From Anaerolineae bacterium (GTDB taxonomy: Bacteria; Chloroflexota; Anaerolineae; 4572-78; J111), in the NCBI GenBank assembly GCA_020433805.1, contig JAGRBZ010000047.1, positions 1-32,490 of the forward strand: a stretch of DNA of 32,490 nucleotides. Direction: 5' to 3'. The translations under genes were made by a program, and so were the position numbers. A model generated the notes under the pieces. It did not search any database, was not told the origin of the DNA, and saw only the letters and a program-made list of their open reading frames with translations. Shown one piece after another: positions 1 to 6,669 of the stretch. The first letter of the stretch is position 1; the number at the start of each line of letters is the position of its first letter.

Positions 1-235
1 CACTTTGGCGGTAAGGGTTTTGGGTACAGTCAGCAGGCGAGATGATGGTATGCGCCCGTATCTCCTCGCCGGGCGGGCGCGTGGGTTCGGGGTTGGCGGG
101 GACTTTTGTGGCGTTGGCCCAAACGGATGGGGGGCGGTTGCCCAAAGTAAGCGTCAGCAGAACCAACATCACCCCGGCCATCATCAAAAAGAGGGGCGGC
201 AAACGTTTTGTTTTGGGAGAAGAGGAATGCGCCAT
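1..235 (-). CDS. Exported protein, N-terminal part (runs off the window)
   Basis: The minus strand is open from an ATG at 235 to the window edge, giving 78 residues with no stop. The N-terminus is a classical signal peptide: a basic region (MAHSSSPKTKR), a hydrophobic core (LFLMMAGVMLVLLTLTL) and a likely cleavage site after VWANA. The mature start is Pro-rich, as in exported linkers, with one Cys visible near the edge. The ATG lies 3 nt after the TAA of the upstream membrane-protein gene, so the two are probably translated together; no separate Shine-Dalgarno is evident. The mature domain lies outside the window, so no function is offered. The overlapping plus-strand frames have no recognisable protein. 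Confidence 0.7.
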   Translation of the reverse strand, partial: MAHSSSPKTKRLPPLFLMMAGVMLVLLTLTLGNRPPSVWANATKVPANPEPTRPPGEEIRAHTIISPADCTQNPYRQS

Positions 236-238
236 CGG

Positions 239-634
239 TTAACCGAATAGATACAAAACGACTCGAATAGTCAAGGTGATGCCTATAATGCCCATCACCA
301 TGCGTAAGACATGAAATAGCTTGCTCAGGTCATCCAAGGCTATCATCAGTTCTTCCATATCGCGCCCTTTCGTCAAAATAATGGCTTTAAAGTTATCCAC
401 GGGTTGGTAAGAGTAGTAGGCGATAGCAAGCACCATTGGCCCAATAAGAAAGCCAAGTATTCTGGCCATATCACCCCAAGAGCTTAGTCCACCCAGCAAA
501 AACAGTTCGGCGACAGCTTCTACAAGCAGGATGCCCCCCAGCAGCGCCCAAATAATAGCCGATCGAACCATATTTTGGGTGAGGCTCTTAAAAACTTGGT
601 TGTGTTGCTCAGTAAATTCAAACTTGGTTATCAT
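239..634 (-). CDS. Small three-helix membrane protein, paralogue A
   Basis: A 131-aa protein starting at the ATG at 634, chosen because AAAGGGGAGAG lies just upstream; the longer frame up to 742 would translate through a palindromic repeat and is rejected. Hydrophobic segments fall near residues 22-44, 55-72 and 108-130. A polar stretch between the second and third carries PVDNF and GRDMEEL. The same motifs occur in the 124-aa product encoded at 810-1184 (PLDNF, GRDIEEL), so the two are tandem duplicates that have diverged. It probably sits in the cytoplasmic membrane. The next gene downstream begins 3 nt after its stop and encodes an exported protein. I do not recognise the family and assign no function. 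Confidence 0.75.
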   Translation of the reverse strand: MITKFEFTEQHNQVFKSLTQNMVRSAIIWALLGGILLVEAVAELFLLGGLSSWGDMARILGFLIGPMVLAIAYYSYQPVDNFKAIILTKGRDMEELMIALDDLSKLFHVLRMVMGIIGITLTIRVVLYLFG

Positions 635-669
635 TAATCTCTCCCCTTTGAAAATAGGTTTAGTAGCGC

Positions 670-740
670 GGAGTGAAGCATCCTCAGATGCGGAGCGGCT
701 TGGCCAAACCCGTTCGCATCTGACGCTTGCGGCTCGCTCC
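670..740. repeat. REP-like imperfect palindrome
   Basis: Two arms of about 29 nt (670-698 and 711-740) are reverse complements apart from a few mismatches, sharing TCAGATGCGGAGCG against CGTTCGCATCTGA, around a centre containing TTGGCCAA. It lies just upstream of the 131-aa gene, in its 5' untranslated region if the promoter is further up. It resembles dispersed REP-type hairpins. Only one copy was seen here. Confidence 0.6.
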
Positions 741-772
741 ACGGCTAGATAATGATTTTCATTTTCGCTGTC

Positions 773-786
773 GTCTCACGTGAGAC
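773..786. promoter_or_regulatory. Perfect 14-bp palindrome, possible operator
   Basis: GTCTCACGTGAGAC is a perfect palindrome with no loop, lying between the two paralogous membrane-protein genes. With no loop it suits a dimeric DNA-binding protein better than an RNA hairpin. A T-rich stretch follows at about 797-811. The binding protein is unknown. Confidence 0.35.
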
Positions 787-809
787 TGTCAGACTCTCTT
801 CTTATCTTT

Positions 810-1184
810 TTAAGTGGTGAAAAGTAAAGCCAATCGCACACAAACAAGCAATGTAATTGCCATGACAATAAACTGTAGGATCTTAAAGGCTAAGACCAGA
901 TCGCTCATCGCCGTGATCAACTCTTCAATATCGCGCCCTTCCAAATCGATAATATTTCTAAAATTATCCAGAGGCCGAGAGTAAAGATAGGCTCCGCCGG
1001 CAATGATAAGCCCGCCTAAGACGGTGAGTAATCCTTGTTGCACCCCCAGCGTGCTCCAGCGGGCTAGCCCATTAAGAAAAACAAGCCCGCCCACTACCCC
1101 CAAAACAATAGAAAAGTGGCGCAGTCTGACGGAAAGCTCGGCAATTTTGTGATTTTGTTCGGGTGAAAATTCATAATTATCCAT
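810..1184 (-). CDS. Small three-helix membrane protein, paralogue B
   Basis: A 124-aa protein with a good ribosome site (GAGGAGAAAC) just before the ATG at 1184. Hydrophobic segments lie near residues 24-46, 52-70 and 102-122. The polar segment between the second and third contains RPLDNF and GRDIEELITAMSDL, matching the layout of the 131-aa protein downstream on the same strand. The N-termini also align (YEFSPEQNHKI against FEFTEQHNQVF). The gap between the genes is about 175 nt and holds a palindromic repeat and a 14-bp palindrome, so they may not share one uninterrupted transcript. The conserved GRD(I/M)EEL face may be an interaction site; that is inference. Family not recognised. Confidence 0.8.
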   Translation of the reverse strand: MDNYEFSPEQNHKIAELSVRLRHFSIVLGVVGGLVFLNGLARWSTLGVQQGLLTVLGGLIIAGGAYLYSRPLDNFRNIIDLEGRDIEELITAMSDLVLAFKILQFIVMAITLLVCVRLALLFTT

Positions 1185-1442
1185 TTTGTTTCTCCTCAGA
1201 TGAATGTGTATCTATTCAGCTATCAGGTATACCTGGCGCAAAATAAGGCTAAGGCGAAGCCTGCCCTGAGCTTAGTCGAAGGGGCTAAGAAAAAAGCAAA
1301 GAAAACGCGCCGATTTCTTGAGCGTGTAGCGGCTCAATCTAAATTTGCCTGCTGAGCCTCAGCCTTAGCCTTCGCCTACTCATGTTGACATCGATTTGCT
1401 GAGGTGTTACAGGCTATTAATACAGACTGCTCTAATACGCCC

Positions 1443-1493
1443 AGTATAAGGTACAGGCAGGTAAGGCACATTACCCGAAAAGTATTATTTTTG
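1443..1493 (+). repeat. Spaced conserved element, copy A
   Basis: AGTATAAGG (1443-1451), 18 nt of unrelated sequence, then a 24-nt block (1470-1493) beginning ATTACCCGAAAAGTATTATT. The same two blocks with the same 18-nt gap occur on the opposite strand at 6416-6466. Conservation of the blocks but not the gap suggests a site pair under selection, or the end of a mobile element. Confidence 0.65.
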
Positions 1494-1539
1494 TGAGCGT
1501 TCTGCTTTTGGTAGCTCTGCACTAATCGTGGTAGCGTTA

Positions 1540-1634
1540 GAACCCAGGTTTTTCTTGAACATGAGACCGGCGAAGGCTTCTATTTGGTGCTCAATTGGGC
1601 AACATGCTTACAATTGTGGCAAAAACCTGGGTTC
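1540..1634. repeat. Inverted repeat with 14-bp perfect arms
   Basis: GAACCCAGGTTTTT at 1540-1553 is the exact reverse complement of 1621-1634. CAATTG occurs twice inside, and GGTAGCG (about 1530) and CGCTACC (about 1663) add an outer pair. It could be a small non-autonomous element or a transcribed hairpin. Confidence 0.55.
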
Positions 1635-1758
1635 TTTACCTGTCTCCACGGTTTAATGTTGCGCTACCCAGCTTTTAGCTATCCGCTTTTTTTGCTTTAG
1701 CAAATTTTGGGAGCTACAGAGTCGATAATAATTGCTGGGCGAGGGTTTGTAGCGATAA

Positions 1759-1784
1759 AGCTGACGGCTGATAGCTGAACGCTT
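1759..1784 (-). repeat. Short heptamer array
   Basis: Three full copies and one partial copy of the 7-bp unit that reads GTCAGCN on the minus strand (AGCTGAC, GGCTGAT, AGCTGAA on plus). Same family as the arrays at 7662-7745 and 8049-8090. Confidence 0.55.
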
Positions 1785-1869
1785 ACTTATTTTTTAGAGG
1801 CTATGTAGTTTGATGAGGGTATAGCATTGAGGGATTAAATCAGGGGCCGATGGCTTCAAAAAGATTAAA

Positions 1870-1949
1870 CCACAAAGGGCGCGGAGAAGGCGCAAAGATC
1901 TCCAAGATAGCTGTCCGCGCACTCTGTGCCACCTTTGTGTTTTCCGTGG
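1870..1949. repeat. Imperfect inverted repeat (CCACAAAG type)
   Basis: Arms 1870-1896 and 1922-1949 match as reverse complements with several mismatches (CCACAAAGG...CGCAAAG against CTCTGTGCC...CCGTGG). It lies downstream of the stop of the MalT-like regulator. A run of T does not follow directly, so it is listed as a repeat and not a terminator. Confidence 0.45.
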
Positions 1950-2017
1950 CAAAAAACTTCTCGGTGATCGGCCAATTACCTCAACCCAAATGCGGAAGTT
2001 GTTTCATTGCCGCCCTG

Positions 2018-4780
2018 TCAACCCTTTACTTCAAGCAGGCCCACTTCCTTCGCGGTGGCGATGGCCTCACGTCGATTTTTCGCCCCCAACTTGGTGTAAA
2101 TGTTGCTGACGTGTTTCTTAACCGTGTTGGGCGAAATCACGAGCCGCTCGGCCATTTCATTGACGGTGAGGCGGCGGCTGACCAGCGTCAGCAGCTCCAG
2201 TTCGCGCTGGGTCAGGGGGGTAATGTTGTAAAGCTGCACGTACTGGGCCGTCAACTCGCGACGCCCGATGGTATCCAACTCTCTGGCAAATGTGGCCAAC
2301 AGCCCCTTAACGTCAAGGGAGGAGTTGTGCTGATGGTCAAACTGTTGCAAAAGTTCCATCATGGGCACGCCCATATCCAGGAACGTGCGGACAAAACCGT
2401 TTTGCTCGGCTAAGGTCAACGCTCGGTTTAGCGCCTCAAAGGCCTTAGTCGTATGCCGTAAAGCGGACCAAATCAGGGCTTGCAGCGCGGCCACCTTGAT
2501 GATCTGGCGCGTGTTGTAGGCATGTTCGGCCTGATGGAGGCAGGTTTCGGCCATGTGTAAGGCTTGGGTTAACGATTCTGGCGTGGCCTCGGCTACCAGG
2601 AGGCGCAGGACAGTCAGGCGCGGCGGTTCTAGCCAGATGGCGTTGGCTTGATTGGGGCTTGTGTTGATGGTTTGTGCACGGCGCAGAGTCTCGACCGGGC
2701 TGTTGCTCCACAGCGCCAGCCGTATCTCTAGCGTTTCTGAACGGGCTAACAGGGGCGGGCTGCGCAGTTCGACCGCAAACTCGCGCGCGGTCTGGGCATA
2801 AGCCAACGCCCGAACAGATTCACCCTGGGCCTGGGCAATGAGGGCCAGACCGGTCAAGCTATCATGAAACGCGCCGGGATTAACTTGGTAGCGCATCGCT
2901 TCCACCTGCTGCCAGTGCCGGGCGGCCGCCTCAAGATCATTTTGTTCATAGCGGATAGCCCCCAAAAAATAGTTAGCCCAGCCGCGCCAGACTTGAACCA
3001 AACCTACGCTGGGCCAATCCCGGCGTGCCTGCGGTGAGTTGGCTGTAGCCAGTACGCGCTCAACGTGAAGGGCTGCTTCAACCAGTTCACCGGCATTAAA
3101 ATAGACGATGGTGCGCACCACTAAAAACATCACCATAACCGGACGGTGGTGGGCGGTGGCTTCGGCCAGCGCCGTTCGCAGCAGCGCCAGGGCAGTCTCC
3201 CGATGACCGCTGTTGGCATACGACTGAGCCAGATGAATCACCATCTGGGCGTGCATAAAGGTGTAGGCCACGGGGTCCTTCAGGTTGTCAAGACCGCTTT
3301 GAAACAGGGGGAGCGCCCGGCGGGTATCCCCTTGCCAGTATAATTGATAGCCCTGGATGCCATCCACAACCGCCAACCGCAGCTGCCGGCACTCATCAGT
3401 TTGGATGCTGTCGGCTTGTACCAGCATCCTGACCTGGTTAACGGTGACCGCTATGGCAGCCAAATCCCAGCGAAGTACAAATAAAAAAAGTTGGGCAATG
3501 GCTAAGCCAGGGTGGGCCTGGATGATCTGCTCCGGGAACAAATCGAGCCAGCGGACCAGGACCGGCGCGGGAATCTGTTCGTTCATGAGGGGGTGAAAGT
3601 GGGTTTCTACCAGGTCGGCAGCACACAGCGCATCGCCTGCGGCCAAGAGATGACGCAGCGCATCTTCAATTAAACCGGCCTGGGCCAACCAATCGCCGGC
3701 GCGGTGGTGCAGTTCGGCCAGAGTGGTCTGGCTTTGCTCCTTCTTGAGCTGATTCAACAAGAAATCGCGGAACAGATCGTGATAGCGGAACCAGATGCCG
3801 GTATCATCGAGTGAAATAATAAACAGATTTTGTTGTTCCAATTGGGCGATGATCGCCTGGCTGGCGGCCGGCCAGGGGCTGTCGGCCAGCAGGGCATCGC
3901 CCAGCGGGGCACAGAAGCGATCCATCAAGGCCGTACGGGTTAAAAACGTGCTAACCGACTCCGGCAGACCGGTCATCACTTCTTCGATCAGGTAACCGGC
4001 TAACAGCCGATGGCTGCCGTCAAAGCGCGTCAGGAATTGGGCGGGGGTCTGACTCTGCAAAGCGAGAACGGCCAATTGCAGCCCGGTGGCCCAGCCTTCG
4101 GTTCGGGTCTGGAGCGACCGGAGCGCCTCATCGTCCAGCGGCTGATCGATATTGTTAAGGAGAAAAGGGCGGGTTTCGGCCAGGGCAAAGCGTAGGTCAG
4201 CGGCCCGAACCTCGGTAATTTGGCGGGCCATCCGCAACCGGCCCAGGAACAGCGGTGGATCGGAGCGGGTCAGAATGACCAGGTGCAGCCGGGGCGGGCG
4301 GTAACGCAGCAACGTGCGCAGCACCTGATGCACCTCACCGGAGCGAATGTGGTGATAATCATCCAGCGCCAGAATTAACGGCTCGGGCAGGGCGTTTAGC
4401 TCCTCGACCAGGAGGTCGGCCAGATAATCGACATCGGGCAGGGTGGCCGTGGTCAACAGGTGGTGCAGGGTATCACAGGCCTCCGGCACAACCCGACGGA
4501 CGGCGGCGCACACATAGCGCAGAAACTGCGGCAGAGGGTTATCCCGCCCATCCAGCGACACCCAGGCAATGGGCTGCCGACAACCGGCCAGCCACTGAGC
4601 GGCCAGCGTGGTTTTGCCAAAGCCGGGCGGCGCGGACACCAGGCTAAGTTTATGACGCAGACCATCATCCAAGCGAGCCAGCAGGTGCGGCCGTTGGATG
4701 AGATCAGCATTGACCAGAGGCCGATAGAGCTTCGTTTGCACCAAGGGCAGGTGCTCATTCGGCAGGTTTGTATTCAGCAT
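2018..4780 (-). CDS. MalT-like ATPase transcriptional regulator, LuxR family
   Basis: 920 aa, the usual length for this family. The N-terminal signal-transducing NTPase has a Walker A loop SAPPGFGKTT (about residues 49-58) and a Walker B strand LILALDDYHHI (about 130-140). A winged-helix and long TPR-like helical region follows (about 350-800, many Ala/Leu-rich helices). The C-terminal LuxR helix-turn-helix is clear: LTQRELELLTLV, then VISPNTVKKHVSNIYTKLG. Such proteins bind an inducer through the repeat region and ATP through the NTPase, then oligomerise on DNA to activate transcription. The inducer cannot be read from sequence. The start at 4780 has no strong Shine-Dalgarno. Codon use is GC-rich, unlike the short ORFs to its right. 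No co-directional partner operon is adjacent; targets are unknown. Confidence 0.92.
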   Translation of the reverse strand: MLNTNLPNEHLPLVQTKLYRPLVNADLIQRPHLLARLDDGLRHKLSLVSAPPGFGKTTLAAQWLAGCRQPIAWVSLDGRDNPLPQFLRYVCAAVRRVVPEACDTLHHLLTTATLPDVDYLADLLVEELNALPEPLILALDDYHHIRSGEVHQVLRTLLRYRPPRLHLVILTRSDPPLFLGRLRMARQITEVRAADLRFALAETRPFLLNNIDQPLDDEALRSLQTRTEGWATGLQLAVLALQSQTPAQFLTRFDGSHRLLAGYLIEEVMTGLPESVSTFLTRTALMDRFCAPLGDALLADSPWPAASQAIIAQLEQQNLFIISLDDTGIWFRYHDLFRDFLLNQLKKEQSQTTLAELHHRAGDWLAQAGLIEDALRHLLAAGDALCAADLVETHFHPLMNEQIPAPVLVRWLDLFPEQIIQAHPGLAIAQLFLFVLRWDLAAIAVTVNQVRMLVQADSIQTDECRQLRLAVVDGIQGYQLYWQGDTRRALPLFQSGLDNLKDPVAYTFMHAQMVIHLAQSYANSGHRETALALLRTALAEATAHHRPVMVMFLVVRTIVYFNAGELVEAALHVERVLATANSPQARRDWPSVGLVQVWRGWANYFLGAIRYEQNDLEAAARHWQQVEAMRYQVNPGAFHDSLTGLALIAQAQGESVRALAYAQTAREFAVELRSPPLLARSETLEIRLALWSNSPVETLRRAQTINTSPNQANAIWLEPPRLTVLRLLVAEATPESLTQALHMAETCLHQAEHAYNTRQIIKVAALQALIWSALRHTTKAFEALNRALTLAEQNGFVRTFLDMGVPMMELLQQFDHQHNSSLDVKGLLATFARELDTIGRRELTAQYVQLYNITPLTQRELELLTLVSRRLTVNEMAERLVISPNTVKKHVSNIYTKLGAKNRREAIATAKEVGLLEVKG

Positions 4781-4835
4781 GAGACGGTTTGCTTGCTTGG
4801 CTATGAGCGCTGACGGTTTAGATTAGGGGGTGATT

Positions 4836-5074
4836 TTAACATAGTTTAAGTGCTTTGGCATATTGACTTGTGTCCCCCAAACAATCTTCTGGCGTTACAC
4901 CCAATCGCTCGATTGCTTTCTCATATGGCTCAGGATCAGGCTTACCTTTTGCAACTCTAGATCGATGTTGTTTTCCGCACACCACTTCTTCATTGATAAA
5001 TACACAACCTGCGATGAATCGACCAAGGTATCATCTAAATCAAACAAGAAGGCTTTGAATTTATCGATGCTCAT
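4836..5074 (-). pseudogene. HAD-family phosphatase remnant, internally deleted and frameshifted
   Basis: On the minus strand, an ATG at 5074 opens with the HAD motif I, MSIDKFKAFLFDLDDTLVDS (catalytic DxD). After about 40 residues the reading frame loses homology and stops at 4895. In a neighbouring frame the same DNA continues as SRVAKGKPDPEPYEKAIE then RLGVTPEDC and LGDT, which is the conserved Lys-Pro segment (motif III) of HAD sugar-phosphatase-like enzymes; it ends at 4836. The cap domain and motif II, normally about 100 residues between these blocks, are missing, and so is the Asp pair after LGDT. The gene is therefore dead or makes only a 59-aa peptide. It starts 38 nt after an attC-like boundary, which suggests it was once a cassette gene. 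Confidence 0.7.
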
Positions 5075-5106
5075 GTAAATGTTCGATCTGTTGTGGAATT
5101 TGGTTA

Positions 5107-5228
5107 CTCTAACGCCCCCGCCTAAGCCGACCCCATGCAGTGATTGCCTAACGGCAACCCCAAAGTGGCAAAACCAACTTCAATAAAAAGCGCCGTGTCT
5201 GGGTTCGGCTTTAGGCGGATTGTTATAT
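5107..5228 (-). other. attC-like recombination site (integron cassette 59-be type)
   Basis: Read on the minus strand, the site begins with ATATAAC (5228-5222, the R'' position) and ends with GTTAGAG (5113-5107, R' form GTTRRRY except the last base). Just inside, CCGCCTAAAGCCGAACCC (5218-5201) pairs with the segment at 5133-5118 (GGGTCGGCTTAGGCGG). The pairing leaves two unpaired bases on the first arm, the pattern of extrahelical bases that sets attC orientation. Total length is 122 bp, within the known attC range. It follows the stop of the 143-aa ORF on the same strand, as expected. No integrase gene is in the window. Confidence 0.65.
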
Positions 5229-5742
5229 TGCTTTTCTTAGTTTTGGAAGCTGCTTTATCTCTTTTGTAATTTCAGTAGAAGTTATTACTCAAGCTTAATC
5301 CTGACGACAAATATGCCGTTTTCCTGGCTAAACTCCAAATGCTTCTCTAAAACTTGGTCGTAGCGAGCTGTCTCCAAGAAATAAGAGATCATTATCTCAT
5401 CTGTTTTACTAAAATGGTCACTGGCCAAGGGTATTGCATCTATTTTGATTCCAGCCGGTCCTAACCGAATGAGATTATGCCCTTTTTCGAGCGCATTACG
5501 TAAATAGGCGTAGACACCAATTCCCGCATAGGGCGAGTACCGTCCGTTGATGTACTTAAAAGGCTTGGATTTAGCTTGCGCCGAGTGGCCTCCCTGATCT
5601 TGCTCAAATTTTTCTTGTTCCCACTTAAAACCTATCCTATTCAGCGCCGGCTCGTATTCTTTGCTGCATCTGTCAGCAATCGGTTTTATATATTCGTAAA
5701 ATTCGACTTGATTCATTGGTGTCAAGTTCTTGAGCAATATAA
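5113..5742 (-). mobile_element. Putative integron-type gene cassette (about 630 bp)
   Basis: The left boundary is the G/TTAGAG core of the attC-like site at 5107-5228. The right boundary is G/TTATAT read on the minus strand at 5743-5737. The R'' heptamer of the attC, ATATAAC, is the exact complement of this cassette's own first bases, which is the textbook relation for a cassette that circularises; identity extends to 13 bp (5220-5232 against 5733-5745). The cassette carries a single ORF in the correct orientation and no visible promoter. No second attC or attI is recognisable beyond 5745. Confidence 0.55.
5285..5716 (-). CDS. Hypothetical cassette protein, 143 aa
   Basis: I do not recognise this protein. 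The ATG at 5716 is preferred; a TTG at 5737 is in frame but overlaps the cassette boundary core. No clear Shine-Dalgarno is present, which is common in integron cassette genes. The product is soluble, charged and mixed alpha/beta in character: a helical N-terminal part (FYEYIKPIADRCSKEYEPAL), a Gly/Tyr-rich middle (GRYSPYAGIGVYAYL), and a C-terminus ending in beta-like FVVRIKLE. No signal peptide or membrane segment is seen. It is the only ORF of the putative cassette and its stop lies about 57 nt before the attC-like site. AT-rich codons differ from the GC-rich regulator gene next door. Confidence 0.65.
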   Translation of the reverse strand: MNQVEFYEYIKPIADRCSKEYEPALNRIGFKWEQEKFEQDQGGHSAQAKSKPFKYINGRYSPYAGIGVYAYLRNALEKGHNLIRLGPAGIKIDAIPLASDHFSKTDEIMISYFLETARYDQVLEKHLEFSQENGIFVVRIKLE

Positions 5743-5865
5743 CAAGGATTAGAACAACTTACCCAACCGAAAGTATTACGCATCAAACTTAATTCTTCCA
5801 ACAGTTCGATAAGCCTATTATGTCACAAACCGAAGCGTTTATCAATACCTGGAGGTAGGGGATCG

Positions 5866-5905
5866 GGAGTAGGAATTATGAGGGCAAGATCATAATCATG
5901 ACTCC
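5866..5905 (+). terminator. Possible terminator hairpin
   Basis: GGAGT and ATTATGA pair with TCATAAT and ACTCC across a symmetric 4x4 internal loop and an 8-nt apical loop. The plus strand then reads TTTATTTTG. The stem is weak and no plus-strand gene lies upstream, so this may be incidental. Confidence 0.25.
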
Positions 5906-5949
5906 TTTATTTTGAGCGTGGCCCTCGTCTTTACTATGTTGGCATAATT

Positions 5950-6132
5950 ACCCGCACCTGATTTCGATCAAAACCCGCACCTGATCGTGACCATTACCCG
6001 CACCTGATCGTGACCACTACCCGCACCTGATCGTGACCACTATCCGCACCTGATCGTGGTCGCTACCTGCACCTGATCGTGGTCGCTACCCGCACCTGAT
6101 CGTGACCACTACCCGCACCTGATTTTGCTCCA
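5950..6132 (+). repeat. 23-bp tandem repeat, 8 units
   Basis: Units begin at 5950, 5973, 5996, 6019, 6042, 6065, 6088 and 6111, each 23 bp. The consensus core is CCCGCACCTGATCGTG. Units 3, 4 and 7 are identical; 5 and 6 carry a GTGGTCGCT tail in place of GTGACCACT; the first and last are degenerate, as is usual at array edges. There are no unique spacers, so it is not CRISPR. Multiple short direct repeats of this kind are known at the ends of IS21-family elements, but no istA/istB gene is present here. Confidence 0.85.
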
Positions 6133-6191
6133 ATCCAGGGCATGAAACCTTAAATCGTCGGTTTTGACAGCAAACTCGACTTCTATACGTC

Positions 6192-6343
6192 GGCAAGATG
6201 AAACACTGAAGCACTGAAAATGATGATGTCACTGAATTCGGCCTGGCTGTCATTGCCTTCTTTTGACCCTGGATGGCTGTGAACCTCGCCTGATCGGATC
6301 AGTGTTCTCATTTTCATCATTCATTCAGTGTTTCTCTCTTGCC
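6192..6343. repeat. MITE-like imperfect inverted repeat
   Basis: About 45-nt arms at 6192-6236 and 6299-6343 are reverse complements with small gaps. Shared blocks are GGCAAGA, GAAACACTGAA, GAAAATGA and CACTGA. The central 60 bp has no ORF. Size and terminal symmetry suit a non-autonomous element or a large hairpin. Confidence 0.5.
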
Positions 6344-6415
6344 CCATAACCGAAATGCACCCTAATCCAACCCCATTTTCTCTTCCTAAGCTAAAGATTG
6401 ATAGCATACCTCGCG

Positions 6416-6466
6416 CAAAAATAATACTTTTCGGGTAATAAGGTTCCTCGGCACCCCCCTTATACT
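6416..6466 (-). repeat. Spaced conserved element, copy B
   Basis: On the minus strand it reads AGTATAAGG (6466-6458), an 18-nt gap, and the same 24-nt block as copy A (6439-6416). The gap sequence differs from copy A while its length is identical. The two copies point towards each other across about 5 kb. Confidence 0.65.
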
Positions 6467-6669
6467 TAAGGAATGAGCGCTAATAATTTCCCCTTTTTGA
6501 TAAACTGCCCTATTGCGTAGGGCGTAATTCGTATCACTTACGTACATACGTTACAAACTGCGCACTACGCAACACGCACTACGACCGGTAATAGAAGGAA
6601 GTTATTGGCTTTCCTAGCCTAAATCAACCGCTAACTTTACGAATAACACAAAATACGAGGAGAGTGAAT

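Larger units (their letters stand above)
1185..2017. other. Non-coding stretch rich in dispersed repeats
   Basis: About 830 bp without a convincing gene. From left to right it holds an imperfect inverted repeat built on AAGGCTAAGGCGAAGCCT (about 1242-1272, with its partner at 1352-1380), copy A of a spaced conserved element (1443-1493), an inverted repeat with 14-bp perfect arms (1540-1634), a short heptamer array (1759-1784) and a further inverted repeat (1870-1949). The plus-strand frame at 1850-2413 is mostly the opposite strand of the regulator gene. Confidence 0.6.
5746..6669. other. Non-coding stretch with stacked repeats
   Basis: About 920 bp with no convincing gene. It contains a two-tier hairpin at 5866-5905 followed by TTTATTTT, a 23-bp tandem repeat (5950-6132), a MITE-like inverted repeat (6192-6343), copy B of the spaced element (6416-6466), and an 8-bp stem TTGCGTAG/CTACGCAA (6513-6520 and 6565-6572). 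The last part leads into the ribosome site of the nucleoside hydrolase gene. Confidence 0.55.

Noticed and set aside
5..250. Plus-strand frames at the left edge
   Set aside because: The minus strand there encodes a clear signal peptide linked to the upstream gene; the plus frames have no domain.
1850..2413. Plus-strand frame of 187 codons
   Set aside because: Mostly the opposite strand of the MalT-like gene, with no recognisable domain; its first part covers an inverted repeat.
4863..5078. Plus-strand frames of 71 and 62 codons
   Set aside because: The minus strand shows HAD motifs; these frames are its complement.
5717..5737. TTG start for the cassette ORF
   Set aside because: It overlaps the cassette boundary core and the ATG at 5716 is in frame; a TTG start is still possible.
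5950..6132. CRISPR array
   Set aside because: The 23-bp units are directly adjacent with no unique spacers, and no cas genes are present.
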